From Piper betle (taxonomy: Eukaryota; Streptophyta; Magnoliopsida; Piperales; Piperaceae), in NCBI GenBank assembly GCA_033002965.1, contig JAURVB010012951.1, forward strand, positions 17,446-81,445: a stretch of DNA of 64,000 nucleotides, written 5' to 3'. Each line of letters starts with the position of its first letter. Position 1 is the first letter of the stretch. Position numbers and translations under genes: made by a program. The notes under the pieces are model-generated. The model was not told the DNA's origin, searched no databases, and saw only the letters and a list, made by a program, of their open reading frames with translations. Positions 1-10,641 of the stretch are shown piece by piece.

Positions 1-77
1 ACCACATGCAATGCCCATGTTATAGTAAAGTTTCAGAAAACTCCAATTTAGGCTATCTCACCCGAATCATCTCACTC

Positions 78-581
78 TCACCGGTAAAGTGGGGGCTCTG
101 ATAGCACTGTCAGGTCCAAGACTACAGTCACAGCGTTTCTTTTATCACTTTCTTTTAATGCGTCCAAGACGGAAGTACCCATCCCAGACTTCGAAGGTTT
201 TGTTTCAGTGTACCTGGAAAGTACTCTTGCAGCTTTTAGTTTTTGTCTTGCAGTTAGAGATTTTCTTGGCAAAGACTGTGAATTGGAAGAGGCCGTTTTA
301 CCTTCTTCTACTGAGTTGGGTTCAGTGACTGGAATGCTTTTTGCCTTTGGTAACTGACTGTCATCATCGGTGGCTTTTATTGATCTGTTTGCATCCGATA
401 TACTAGAATTTGAGCCAGGATCCCTACTGTCGGAGGCCGCGAGAAAACAACTGTACTGTTTTTTCCTGAGTTTACTGATATCTTTTGACTGTAACGATAG
501 GAACCTGAGAACACCAGGTTGTTCTGAAAAAAGAGCAAGGCTGCATCCTACACAGGATTCAGATAAGTTCAGGAATTTAAC
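78..581 (-). CDS. internal exon of an unidentified, possibly plastid-targeted protein
   Basis: On the minus strand an acceptor with a pyrimidine tract (TTTCTTTTGCAG) lies just above 581, and the frame is open down to a good donor (GTGAGAG) near 74. The exon encodes about 165 residues: a low-complexity Ser/Lys/Asp-rich stretch, then a denser segment with LTARQKLKAARVLSRYTE and KSGMGTSVLDALKESDK. That second segment looks like a conserved helical block. I do not recognise the family with certainty. The following exons lie beyond the left edge. The upstream exon is probably the 1248-1457 stretch, whose N-terminus looks like a transit peptide. The donor-acceptor pairing between them is not proven. 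Confidence 0.55.
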   Translation of the reverse strand, partial: VKFLNLSESCVGCSLALFSEQPGVLRFLSLQSKDISKLRKKQYSCFLAASDSRDPGSNSSISDANRSIKATDDDSQLPKAKSIPVTEPNSVEEGKTASSNSQSLPRKSLTARQKLKAARVLSRYTETKPSKSGMGTSVLDALKESDKRNAVTVVLDLTVLSEPPLYR

Positions 582-600
582 CTGCAAAAGAAAGAGAGAG

Positions 601-1247
601 TAACACTTCTAATGTCATCTTAGAATGCAAGAGCAGTCCGAGTAACAAATTCAAGACTATTTCCAAATAGGTTAGCACAAACTGGCCAATATCCCTTAGC
701 CATCATCAAAGCCCCAACAGTAACGATATGAAAGTCCCATAAAATCCTGGCATAGGAAGTTGGGATACATGGGCAGAAAATATACTGGACAAATCATAGA
801 GGATTGCAAAAATGTCCATGCTTTGAGGACTAGATTAAAGAAGTCCCAATATCATGTCATATTTCAACCATCTCCAATTCGAAATTTTACCAAGAGCTCG
901 ATGTCAAAGCTTATATATCATATAATATCCAGGTCTTATGGACTTACCCTGATTAGCACCATTCTTTATATGCTAGATTTAAACTAATACAATCAACAAC
1001 AAACCATATAGTCAAACAAGCTACAAACGAGCAAAGAATTAAGAACAAAGTACAGCAACTCGTTTGACGTTTCCAAGACAGTCACTACAAGTACTTCAGG
1101 GGGCTGTAAAAACAAAAATTCCACACAAAGCATAGGAAATGAATGTATTTATTTTCATGATTCTAACAAATACCAGAAGCTTTAAATCCAACCACTGCTT
1201 AATCACAAGGTTAAGAACATAAAATTCCGGGAGTACAAGTTCAAAAA
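601..1247. other. presumed intron, nothing else seen
   Basis: AT-rich stretch between the two minus-strand exon candidates. I see no open frame with splice sites, no repeat and no RNA gene in it. Confidence 0.4.
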
Positions 1248-1257
1248 TCATAGTACT

Positions 1258-1457
1258 CTTTCAACAAAATAGGAAATCCATGTAGTTAAGCTGCTGGCAA
1301 AGAAAAAAATGGAGTGGGAAAGAAGAGATGGAAGACTCTCATGGGCAGTTGCAGAGAGAGGAGGAGGGAGGGGAAGAAAGGAAGGTGAAGAGGAAAGTGG
1401 ACGACAAGAAGAAGAAGAGAAGGCCATTAGCATGGGAGGAGACGGTGCTCCTGCCAT
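1258..1457 (-). CDS. candidate first exon with transit-peptide-like N-terminus
   Basis: An ATG at 1457 (or the in-frame ATG at about 1427) opens a Ser/Pro/Leu-rich, acid-poor stretch beginning MAFSSSSCRPLSSSPSF, typical of a chloroplast transit peptide. An in-frame GT at about 1258 (AGA|GTACTA) would splice in phase 0 to the acceptor at 581, giving a 676-base intron. The donor is weak, and the C-terminal half of this stretch (IFFFASSLTTWISYFVER) is unusual for a transit peptide. The true exon may therefore end earlier. This is an inference from position, strand and composition only. Confidence 0.35.
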
Positions 1458-1499
1458 CCCCGAGATGATGAAGATATGGGAGTTGACCGCTGGATGAAA

Positions 1500-2020
1500 A
1501 AATGTTAATAGACATCAATGGTTGACATCAAACAGGAATTTATACCACTTTTCACTATCCTGCCCATCGTCCTATTTTCCCTTTTTATTAAAAAATATTC
1601 TTTTAAAAAAAGACTATTTTTTTGTATGAGAACGGTTATGATTTTAACTTTATAATCAAAACCTGTTCATAAACGGTAAAGAAAAACCGTTCATACATGT
1701 TTTTGGATTACTATATTAGTCACCGGAACATCGTCTTTGATGATTGCTTGAGCGATAATTGAAACGCTAATAATTATAATTAAAATCGGCGGTAACCGAT
1801 AGATATAGACAGGACTAATTAGTTTTTAATGTCATATTTATTAATTTTAAAATTATCATATCCATTTATGTCCATATTTATAAATTTTTAAACATTTTAA
1901 ATAAAAAATTCAAGTAAATTATACAAGCGTATCCATGGCTCCAGGGATGTTGTGGAAACATTTATGCGCTAAAAGTAGTGGGATCCGTTTGATTCATTTG
2001 AACGGTTGAGATTGATTTAA
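1500..2020. other. intergenic AT-rich DNA
   Basis: No coding potential seen. It holds short inverted AACGGTT/AACCGTT-type words around 1630-1700, which may be a small degraded MITE, and otherwise simple A/T runs. Confidence 0.4.
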
Positions 2021-2168
2021 GTGGCAGAGTTATCCAAAATACCCTCCAAAAATGAAAAACTAGAACGTCGCGCCACGCCTTATTGGACTGCATTTCCCTT
2101 TTCCTCACCTCATCTATTGCCGTTCAGACTGGACGGTGCCGGCGGCCTCCATACCCAATTACCGGCCA

Positions 2169-2208
2169 ACTTTGTCCAGGAAAGGCGTACTTTGTCCAGG
2201 AAAGGCGT
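2169..2208 (+). repeat. 20-bp tandem duplication
   Basis: ACTTTGTCCAGGAAAGGCGT occurs twice back to back (2169-2188 and 2189-2208). It sits in a GC-richer block (2040-2340) that has no convincing protein. Confidence 0.85.
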
Positions 2209-2346
2209 TGCTTTCTCGTGGTTGAAACTGCCAAGGCTCATTCGCACTTGGTCCCTACTGGTTGGGGAGAGCCTTGGCGCCTGTTTGCAAAATTGTTACT
2301 GGTTTTGGTAATTTATAAGGTCATAGTTTGGTTGTTGCCCTTTCCA

Positions 2347-3812
2347 CAGAGTCACACTTAGGGTCAAATTTTCTACCCAAAAGCTCCCCATGCGGCGTAT
2401 TTTCCTCTTGGAAATACCCAGCCTCACCTCGTACGCGGCAAATAACCGCTACGCAAAGCGGCACACTGATCGCAACGCGGGCACCAACACACCCGGTACC
2501 GGTATCTTGCTTGATTACAGTCAAGGCTTATACCAGCACCCGGCTACCGCTCACCGCTATCTGCTCAAACAAACTCACGATCACCAAGACTCGGCGCTAC
2601 GCGTCCCTCATACCGGTCACCCACTTCCTCCCGGTACTGACTAGACCTCGAAATCACCGGTCCAGTCTTTGGTTGCCAAATACGACGCGACACCACAAGA
2701 TTACAGGAATTCTCCCCAACCTCTATTCCAACAATATGAATACAAGAATACAAGTATCTACACCCTAGACTACTTGCAGGTCGTGGACATGCAAACCCCA
2801 TAACTTGACCTTTCGAACCTCACTTGACAGGTCTAACCCTTTGGCCCTAGGAGCACAAAGGCGTCGAACAATACAGAAAGGAACCCTGGTATAAGGGCAG
2901 AACCCAACTGCTCCGGCAGTCCCCCTCCTTACTCGACCAAGGTGGCTCTCCTCCACCGAGAACCCACTCCTCCTTTTCTCTGCTCTTGTTGTTCTCCACT
3001 CTCTATGCTTTCCACAAAGAATGGCGACCTCTTTATATAGAAGTCCCTAGCTAATGTGCAGCACGTCACCACTTTGATCCTCACCGTCCAAGGCTCTGAT
3101 CAATGGCTCCAATTTGGCCAGCAACGTCATCGACCCCATCACTCTTGGATCCCTAATCAATGGTTCCAGTTTGACCAACAACATTATCGCCCTCTTGGAA
3201 TTCCATCACCGTTGGATCCCTGATCAACGGTTCTCCTTGCTCTGACCACATCATCCAACACTTGGTGCATCTTGGCTAAGTGATCAAACCCTCCTGGTTC
3301 GACTCAGCCAAGCCTTGTGTCGGCTCATCCTTGGCATATTCCAGACTTGCACCCAGTACCGGGATCCTGCTCCTGCTAGGACCCATGCGCTCGCTCAGCA
3401 ACCTCAACACAAGTATGGTCCTACCGGTAGTTGGCTCGGTCATCCTCTCGCTCACGCCGTGGTGCCTGCTCGGCACACACCACCCCATTACCGGTACATG
3501 CTGCTCGTTGCTGCTTAGTAATGGACGGTACTGGCTGCCTAGCATGTTCGGTCACGGTGCTCGGTCATCTACACCCCCTCGCTCTCGGTACTCTTGACTA
3601 GCATCGACCTTGCACGCATCTGGACCATCCACTCCCGACAGACTGGTAGCGGTAAGCACCCGTTGACACTTGACCCGCACATTAACACGGTTAATACTCG
3701 GTAGGTTGTTCCACCACACGGATAGCTCCAACTACCCTGCTTCGTCACGGGACTGCTAGGGACAACCGCCAAACCCTCGCTCCCGACCATCCTATGAGTT
3801 ATACCCGTAACA
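2347..3812 (-). mobile_element. solo LTR, same family as the 54.6-58.0 kb element
   Basis: The right end reads (minus strand) TGTTACGGGTATAACTC and the left end reads ...TGTGACTCTG. Both ends and the interior resemble the LTRs at 54610-57989, for example TAGGGACAACCGCCAAACCCT at 3753 versus TAGGGACAACCGCTAAACCCT near 57934. A minus-strand TATA box (CTATATAAAGAGG, about 3029-3041) would be the LTR promoter. No gag or pol is attached, so this is a solo LTR or a non-autonomous unit. The flanks carry a 9-bp direct repeat, CCCTTTCCA (2338-2346 and 3813-3821), longer than the 4-6 bp usual for LTR elements. Confidence 0.65.
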
Positions 3813-3922
3813 CCCTTTCCATTGTGTGCATCATGCCCTTTTGATTTTAATTTCACAAATACATAAATAAATGTGAAATTCTTTTGTGTGGATGATTCTT
3901 TTGCTCTTTACTTGTAACGGTC

Positions 3923-4035
3923 TTTTAACTCAAATGGAAGAGCGCGTAGGGATGAAATTCTTTTAGCTCAAATGGAAGAGCACGTAGGGATGAATTCCCT
4001 GAGGGGTGGTGGTTCGGTTCCACCAACGGCCTGCG
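3923..4035 (+). tRNA. degenerate tRNA-like sequence with partial 5' duplication
   Basis: TAGCTCAAATGG fits a pol III A box with a perfect GCTC/GAGC D-stem, and GGTTCGGTTCC fits a B box inside a perfect GGTGG/CCACC T-stem. The acceptor stem does not pair, so it is probably not functional. The 5' half, from TTTTAACTC to GTAGGGATGAA, is duplicated immediately upstream (from about 3923). It is related to the better-folding copy at 4960. Confidence 0.4.
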
Positions 4036-4959
4036 TAAATTCTGTGTTTCCCATGGGTGCAAGGTGAAAATATGACGCGTGAAGGAGATGCGCTTTTGTT
4101 GCTAAATGTTTCAAAGGTAGGTCGGAAGACCATCACCCCGAGCTCACTGTCTTGGGTTTTCCATGGGGGCTTATTCGATGACTAAAGATTGGGGGCTTAT
4201 TGTTTCTCAGTTCTCAAATATACACAGGTCTATTTTATGCCACTTAATGTCATGAAATAAAATGGAGTACCTTATGGCACTGCATTATGTTTGTGAAGTT
4301 TTATTGAGGAGTTCGACTATAATTTTATTTGTTGCCTATTCAATTTCATGGAATGGATGGTGTACTTGTGGATCTGTCACTAAAAGCTATAAATCTTAGT
4401 TATTCCTGGTTTTTTGGATTTTCATTTTTTTACTTCTTTTTAATCTAATGAATTTGTCGATTTAGACTGTCATTAATTCAATAGCTATTATAATGTTTAC
4501 ATTATCTGTTTTTTTGACATTGTTGTGAAGTCTGGTCATGGTGAATTGGTGTTGCATCCTTAGCCTTGTCAGTCTGCTTTTCACAGTTACAATTGAGTGC
4601 ATTTATATTCAGTTAGTTTGTTTAGGCAATTTTCTTATTAACATTTAGAGAGCTCTATTTCCCACTTACCCTTGTTAGTCTGCCCTCTCAATTGATGGTT
4701 TTAGGTGGAGTCTATGAGCCATTTAGGATTGGCCGCCTATCCCAATTTGTGTCTGCTGTGGTGAATTCAGATTCGTATGAGAGAAATAATTAAGGGAGCT
4801 TGAGGCCACTGATGGCACTTGCATCAAATCAGCTTGTTATATATTTGCTAATATAACCAATGTTGATGGAAGGGTACAGTAAATCTCTTTTATATGAATG
4901 TCATACTTTTTGATGTCAAGTTCATGTAATTTGAGTCTCAAATCGTTCTTGAACCAAAT

Positions 4960-5032
4960 AGTTCTTTAGTTTAATGGAAGAACACCAGGGATTCTTCCCT
5001 TGGAGGTGGTGGTTCAATTCCATTAAGAGCTG
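4960..5032 (+). tRNA. tRNA-like gene or pseudogene with near-complete cloverleaf
   Basis: All four arms pair: acceptor AGTTCTT/AAGAGCT (one G-T), D-stem GTTT/GAAC with a 7-base loop, anticodon-region stem CCAGGG/CCTTGG, five-base variable region and T-stem GGTGG/CCATT. The A box (TAGTTTAATGG) and B box (GGTTCAATTCC) match the pol III consensus. The anticodon arm is irregular: the stem is six bp and the loop ATTCTTC has T after the anticodon position, where a purine is normal. I therefore do not assign an amino acid. It could be a tRNA pseudogene or the head of a SINE-like element. Confidence 0.4.
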
Positions 5033-5039
5033 CCATTGT

Positions 5040-6670
5040 TTTGATTCATTAATCTCATCCTAAATTAATTGCCATGTTCTATTAGTTCATTTGAATTCAT
5101 AAATATACCTGCCTTGTTGAAAAATGTTATATGAGATGGAATTTTTTTTTCAAACTTCCTTGGTACTCTTAAAATAGCTGAGAAAACTATTAAAAGGACA
5201 AGTGCATATACTTTTTATGGGAATTTGAAGTAACAACTACTTCACTGCTCAAAGAACCAGCTGATAAAACTATAAAAGATTAAAGCACATTTGAAGGCAA
5301 CAAGAAGCGGTAACTCTTTAATGCTCAAACAATATCTTCTGCTATCAACTGGACAATGAGATATTCCCAAAAAATAAAAAACAATAGCAATAAGAAAGTT
5401 AAATTGAAATATATCTTGTTGGCGCAAAATCACCATATTTTCAACAAGATTTCACACTATTTAAAGTGTTCTAAGTTTGTAGCCAAACGTCCAGTACTTG
5501 CAATTCAAACACCAACCAAAGTATTTTAATGACTGCTAAAGCGTCTAAATATAGATGATAGGTTATCTTGCAGTGTTAGTTTATCATTTGATGCAACCAA
5601 AATTTCAGGGCACAAACTTGGAGAAAAAGAACATGTTTGACTTTGATTTATTAGCGGAAATACTTATAAGTGAAAAGAAATAAGAATAGTTATCCTTTGA
5701 AGTGAGTGGATCTTGCTCACCATCTCTTCACAGATAATTTTTCATGTCAATGTGAAGTGCTCCTCCTTTTGAGCTAAAGATCGACTTTAATCATATTAGC
5801 TACATAATCTTATCATTGGTTGCACAAAAAATATAAAAGATGGCTTTAATCCTAATTTCATGGAAATGTCTTTCAGAAGATGATAGTTAGATGATCATAC
5901 GAAGATATTAAGCTGCAAGAGTAAATCTATTGGGGCAAGGTAGAATTGATCAATCCTGCTTCTTACTTACGATTCAAAGAGCTAATGAACTCATATATTG
6001 TCTTAAACAGGATTGAATTTTTTTATTTGATGATAGATACTAAATGGAACAGATAAACAGTAGACTAAAATTGTCAGTCAAAACAATAATTGGGCAACAA
6101 AAGAACACACATGCAATCTAATTTCCCCCTGCTTCACTGTTTTTTTGTCCAATTTGACCATTAACTACCTGTGTAACAATTCAAGCAACATAAAAATAAT
6201 CCCACTAAAGAGTAATGCTCCCGTATCATTAAAACAAAAATTCTTTGAACATTTCAATTAGATCAATAAAATAATTTAAGTTCAATGAGTATGCACCGAC
6301 GTCTCTTCTCCAAAAAAAGGTCCGTCTACCTGATAAGAAGAGCGTATGAATGGCCAAGAATGTCAATAATCAATTCATGACCTTATAGTTGGCAGACATA
6401 AAGATAGAGGCAAACATTATTAGAACCAGGTCGCCTGCCACTATTTTTTTATAAAAAAAGTTGCCGCCCTACTTTGTGTGTGGCCCGAACCAGGCCGCCA
6501 GCCATCAAAACTCTTTTTACTCCTGGATCACCTGATCACTTATATATATATATATATATATGAATTAGAATATTTCAATTTATTATAATATTCATTTCAC
6601 ACATATTGCATATTAAAACTTTCATTTTTAATGAAAAAGATAATTTTTGTAAATTATGCTCCTATGTTAT
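5040..6670. other. intergenic, no gene seen
   Basis: AT-rich. A (TA)n microsatellite lies at about 6541-6561. Two related words, AACCAGGTCGCCTGCCA (near 6425) and AACCAGGCCGCCAGCCA (near 6490), suggest a small degraded repeat. Confidence 0.4.
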
Positions 6671-6673
6671 TTT

Positions 6674-7760
6674 AACTAGTAAATGACCTATGTGATGTGC
6701 GGGGTGCATCTTAAATTTATCAGTAATATATATTAAAAATATACAATATTAATTTAGAAAATATATTACTGTATTAGTTTTAGATAAAAGTAATGAATAT
6801 TTATTTGATTTTAATAAAAAAATATAGTTGTACACAAATATTAAAAGTAGTTTTAATTTTCAAAAGTAAAAAAATTAATAATTTAATGGAATTTATTTTT
6901 TAAAAGATTTTTAATTTGGATAGAATTATACTCTACATTTTTTTCTCAATATTAAATAATAATTTATAAATAAATAAATATCTATAAAAACCTAAATTAA
7001 GTGTGTATTATTAGATAATAAACTTTAATTTGAGTAATACAATCAACCCCTTATAATAATAATAATAATAATTATTATTATTATTATTATTTTGTTATCA
7101 TTAAAAAATTGTCTTTCAATCTTTTTTATGTTGTAGTTAATTCTAGCCCTGCAATTTTATAAAGGCATATTAATAGTTACTTACTTTTAAATTATTATTA
7201 TTATTATTTATCAACCCCTTCATTAAAAAGTTGGGTTTTTTCCAAGTCTCATTGTGTTTTGGCATATCTTATGTTACGATTGATTCTGGTCCCACAATAA
7301 TTTTATGAGCTTATGAATATTTGCTTAATTTAAATTTATTGTTATTATTATTTATTAGGAGAATATAGAATATAATTCTATCCAAACTAATAGTTTTAAA
7401 AATATTGATAAAATTTAATATATTTATAATTATATTACTAGAATTAAAGTTAGTTCCTTAATAATACATATTTAATTTAACTTTTACAAAATTTTATTTA
7501 TATATATATATTTATTATTATTAAGAAAAAACTCGTAAAAAATAAATTTCATTTAATTATTATTTTTTTTACACATTTAAATTAAAAATATTTTAATATT
7601 TATATACAACTATATTTTTTGTTAAAACAAAATAAGTATTCATTATTTTTGTTTAAAAATAATATAGCAACATATTTTGAAATTAATTTTGTTTACTCTT
7701 AATGTATATTATTAATAGGTTTTAAATGTACCTTGTGCATCGTACAAGTATTGACTAGTT
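6674..7760. mobile_element. 1.1-kb foldback/MITE-like element with long inverted arms
   Basis: The ends are inverted copies (left AACTAGTAAATGACC; right, reverse-complemented, AACTAGTCAATACTT). The similarity continues inward for roughly 350-380 bp on each side, including the shared words GAATTTATTTTTTA, GTGTATTATTA versus ATGTATTATTA, and TTTGGATAGAATTATA. A (TAA)n/(TTA)n hairpin lies near 7053-7092. A stretch of about 155 bp containing CAACCCCTT is also imperfectly duplicated in direct orientation (about 7046 and 7211). No transposase is present, and I found no clean target-site duplication. Confidence 0.6.
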
Positions 7761-9375
7761 AATATATTAAAGTTTATCTATATTTTAAATTTTTTAATTT
7801 TGGTAGAATTATACTTCAATGCATAATACAAATTATTATTTTAAATTAAGCAATTATTAATATATTCAAAAAACTATTATAGGGCGACAATAAACTACAA
7901 AGACAAAAAAAGATGAAATGCAATGACAGTGAAAAAAATTTATATAACAAATATCAAATTTTGAGTAGGCTGCCAAATCCAAGCTAAGCAGGATACCGAG
8001 GATTTGTTTAATCGATATAAATTAAAGATCAGGTAATTCAACTTAATCGAGGTATCTACAACTCCCCGTGTATTGATATGGCCACTTAATTAATTGTCCC
8101 AAAGTAAGAGAATAAACTTGCTTTGGTAGAAAAATTTTGCAAAACGAAAAGTTCACGGCCGGAAGCTAAACAACAGCTAGCCAGCAAAATCGGCTTCATT
8201 TTTCCTGGAAAAATTGAAACGTGTGCTCAGATGCGCTGACTAAAACATGCATGGGGATCCCTCAAACAGTCAATGATAACGGCGAAAATTTATATAATTC
8301 AGATCTTCGTTGATCTCCATATTATTTTTTATCCTACATGTACGCAAATTTAATAAGGAACCATGGTAATCCATTTGTGGAGAAAAGAACATGCTGTTGA
8401 TCCATCCTTAATTTTGTAATTAATTTGCAATTTAGCCTACTAGTATTTATTAGTTAATGAAAAACCCAATAATTTGGTTCATATGTAGTTGCCGTTTTCT
8501 TTGAATAAGTCGAAATAAAACTCCTAAAGCTTCACGGGTGTGGAATATTTGGGATAGTATTCTAGAGTACTCTAGATGGACGGAATAGGATTGAACTCCT
8601 TGCTATTTCAATAACTGCATGCTACCAGCCTCTTTGGAAACAAGCGCATCATGTTAACACATGATGCATCCATACAACAAAGAAAAAACTGGATCTAAAG
8701 ATGTTAACATTTTGATTGATGATTATACGTGCACCTGTTTGGTTTTGGAAAATTAATTACCTGATCGTCAGATATATACTAATTGAAAATATTATTTATA
8801 ATTAATCCATATAATCAAATGTGAACATGTAAACTAGGCGCCATTATTATGCATCTTTGTCATGTTTTACACGCTGCAATTACCTAATGTGTATGTACAT
8901 ATATGCTAAACTAATTATAATCTTTCTTTTAATTGCAATCTAGGGGGAAATGTTCATGTGATTCTCCGTTCTTCTTTCACTCGTTCCAATTGATTTGACG
9001 CAGATCTAGTAATTGGTTTGATTGACTTGAGGACAATATTAATGCTAAGTCATCATCCCACGAGGCGTCGGTAGAACTATTAAAACAACCGACAAAAACC
9101 ACAAATAGATAGTGATTTCGACATTATTAGATGATTGTACATAATGCAGGACCAAAATAATAATAACGAGCTAATATAATAAAATCAAATGAATCTCTCT
9201 CCCCGTACAAACATAAATCACAAGTAAGAAAACTAAAACATATATGTGTATGTAATATAGTACACTTTGATTGATAACAAGTAACAGCAACAACGATGAC
9301 AACATCAATAAACTTAAAATACAAAATCGCATCTTAAAAATCAAAGCATATATATATATATATATATATAGTAAG
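7761..9375. other. intergenic, no gene seen
   Basis: AT-rich with no supported ORF. A (TA)n microsatellite occupies about 9350-9370, just downstream of the minus-strand DUF1645 gene's stop codon. Confidence 0.4.
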
Positions 9376-9391
9376 TCAAAAGATCACAAGA

Positions 9392-10440
9392 TCAGGTTTG
9401 GGTGATAGAATGCAAACCCTTGGCCAGCCCATGCACCGAAGGGTTGAACCCAAGGCAACCCAACAGTCCTTCTCGGTATGGCAAGAACGTCTTCCTCCGC
9501 CGCTCCTCCCCGCCCGCCGCCCTATACACCGGACGCACATCCTTCCCGCCGCCCCCGTCGGAACGTCTCCCGCCACGACCGGAGACGGACCCATCGGCCG
9601 ACCGGAAGCTCGACTCCTTGGTGTTGTCCTTCCCCACCTTGGCCAGCAGCGTGTACTTCCTTAGCGGGTCTTTCCCCTCACCGCTCTTCCTTCGGAAGCG
9701 CTTCTGAACAGCAACAAGTCCTTGAACCACCATTTCCGTCCGCTGGTTTTCGCCGGCGGAGGCGGCGGGGGCAGGGGTTGGACGTCGGCCTTGGACGTTC
9801 CCGGTATTTTGGTGGTGGCCGCGGCTTGCACCGACTCCTCCCATAGGAAGTCGGCTATCCTGTTCGGGGAGAGGGATCTAGTCGGGCGCCGGCTCGAGCT
9901 TCTCCCTCTTACGGCGACGGCGGAATCGTTCGATCTGCCAGTGTCATCTCCGGCGACGGCGGAGAACGGGTTGTACGCCGGCTTCCTCGACCACCGCGAC
10001 GAGTGGGCCTCCTCGTGCGCTGCCCTCCTCGGCGACGCCGGCTTCGGCCTCGGCATCTCCGTGCGGATGCGGCCCTCCTCGAAGAGCTCCTCAGCCGCCG
10101 TCGGCTCCGGCATGTTGAGCTGCCCGCTGAAATCAAACGCAAAGTCGAAATTGTCGTCGTCGACATCACAGCCGCCGCCGCCGCCGGTGTCCTTGCTATC
10201 GTCAGCCTCCGGCGACGCGAGGTTGAGGAAAGGGCCGGCGCCAGCGCCGTCGTGAAGGGACAGGGAGAGGCGGCGGAGCTCGGCATAGGCGGCGGCGGCG
10301 CGGGTGGGGCTAGTGGGGGCGCTGAAGTAGGGGCAGTCGCCGAGGCGGCGAGGGGGCTGGAAGGTGCGCTAACGTAAGGGGTGCTGGTGCAGCTGCTGTC
10401 GAAGAAGACCGGCGGCGATGTTGGAGATCTCCACCTCCAT
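9392..10440 (-). CDS. DUF1645 family protein (frame broken by three indels)
   Basis: Single-exon, GC-rich gene starting at ATG 10440 (MEVEISNIAA) and ending at 9392. Family hallmarks in order are an N-terminal SAPSSP and CPYFSAPTSP block, an acidic FDFAFDFSG segment, a conserved WWFKDLLLFRSASEGR, KDPLRKYTLL, and the C-terminal KKTFLPY-type motif here read as RKTFLPYREGLLGCLGF. Rice DUF1645 proteins such as SGL are linked to organ size and stress tolerance; the biochemical role is unknown. The frame changes three times: near 10409-10418 (one extra or two missing bases), at a C5 run (G5 on +, 10352-10356), and at a G4 run (C4 on +, 9674-9677). Removing one base at the first and adding one at each of the others gives about 349 residues, a normal family length. 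A TATA-like TATTTATA lies about 50 bp upstream. Confidence 0.8.
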
Positions 10441-10488
10441 CGATCTCAGGCGAGAAGTGAAAGGGGGAGGGGTTAGGCGGCCATTGGA

Positions 10489-10498
10489 ATATAAATAG
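10489..10498 (-). promoter_or_regulatory. TATA box of the DUF1645 gene
   Basis: The minus strand reads CCTATTTATATTCC about 50 bases upstream of the ATG at 10440, a reasonable distance for a short 5' UTR. Confidence 0.45.
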
Positions 10499-10641
10499 GA
10501 GATACATTAACTAAGAAATGAAAGAGGAAGAGATTTGACCATCAATAGGCGGCGTCACACTAATGAGGGGATTAGAAAGGCTAATGACGCCACCTACCTT
10601 GTAGGCGAAATTAAAATAGTTTGGCGGCCATATAATCAAAG

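Noticed and set aside
9398..10377. Plus-strand open frames across the GC-rich 9.4-10.4 kb block
   Set aside because: They are shadows of the minus-strand DUF1645 gene, whose motifs (WWFKDLLLFRSASEGR, LPYREGLLGCLGFNP) are clear.
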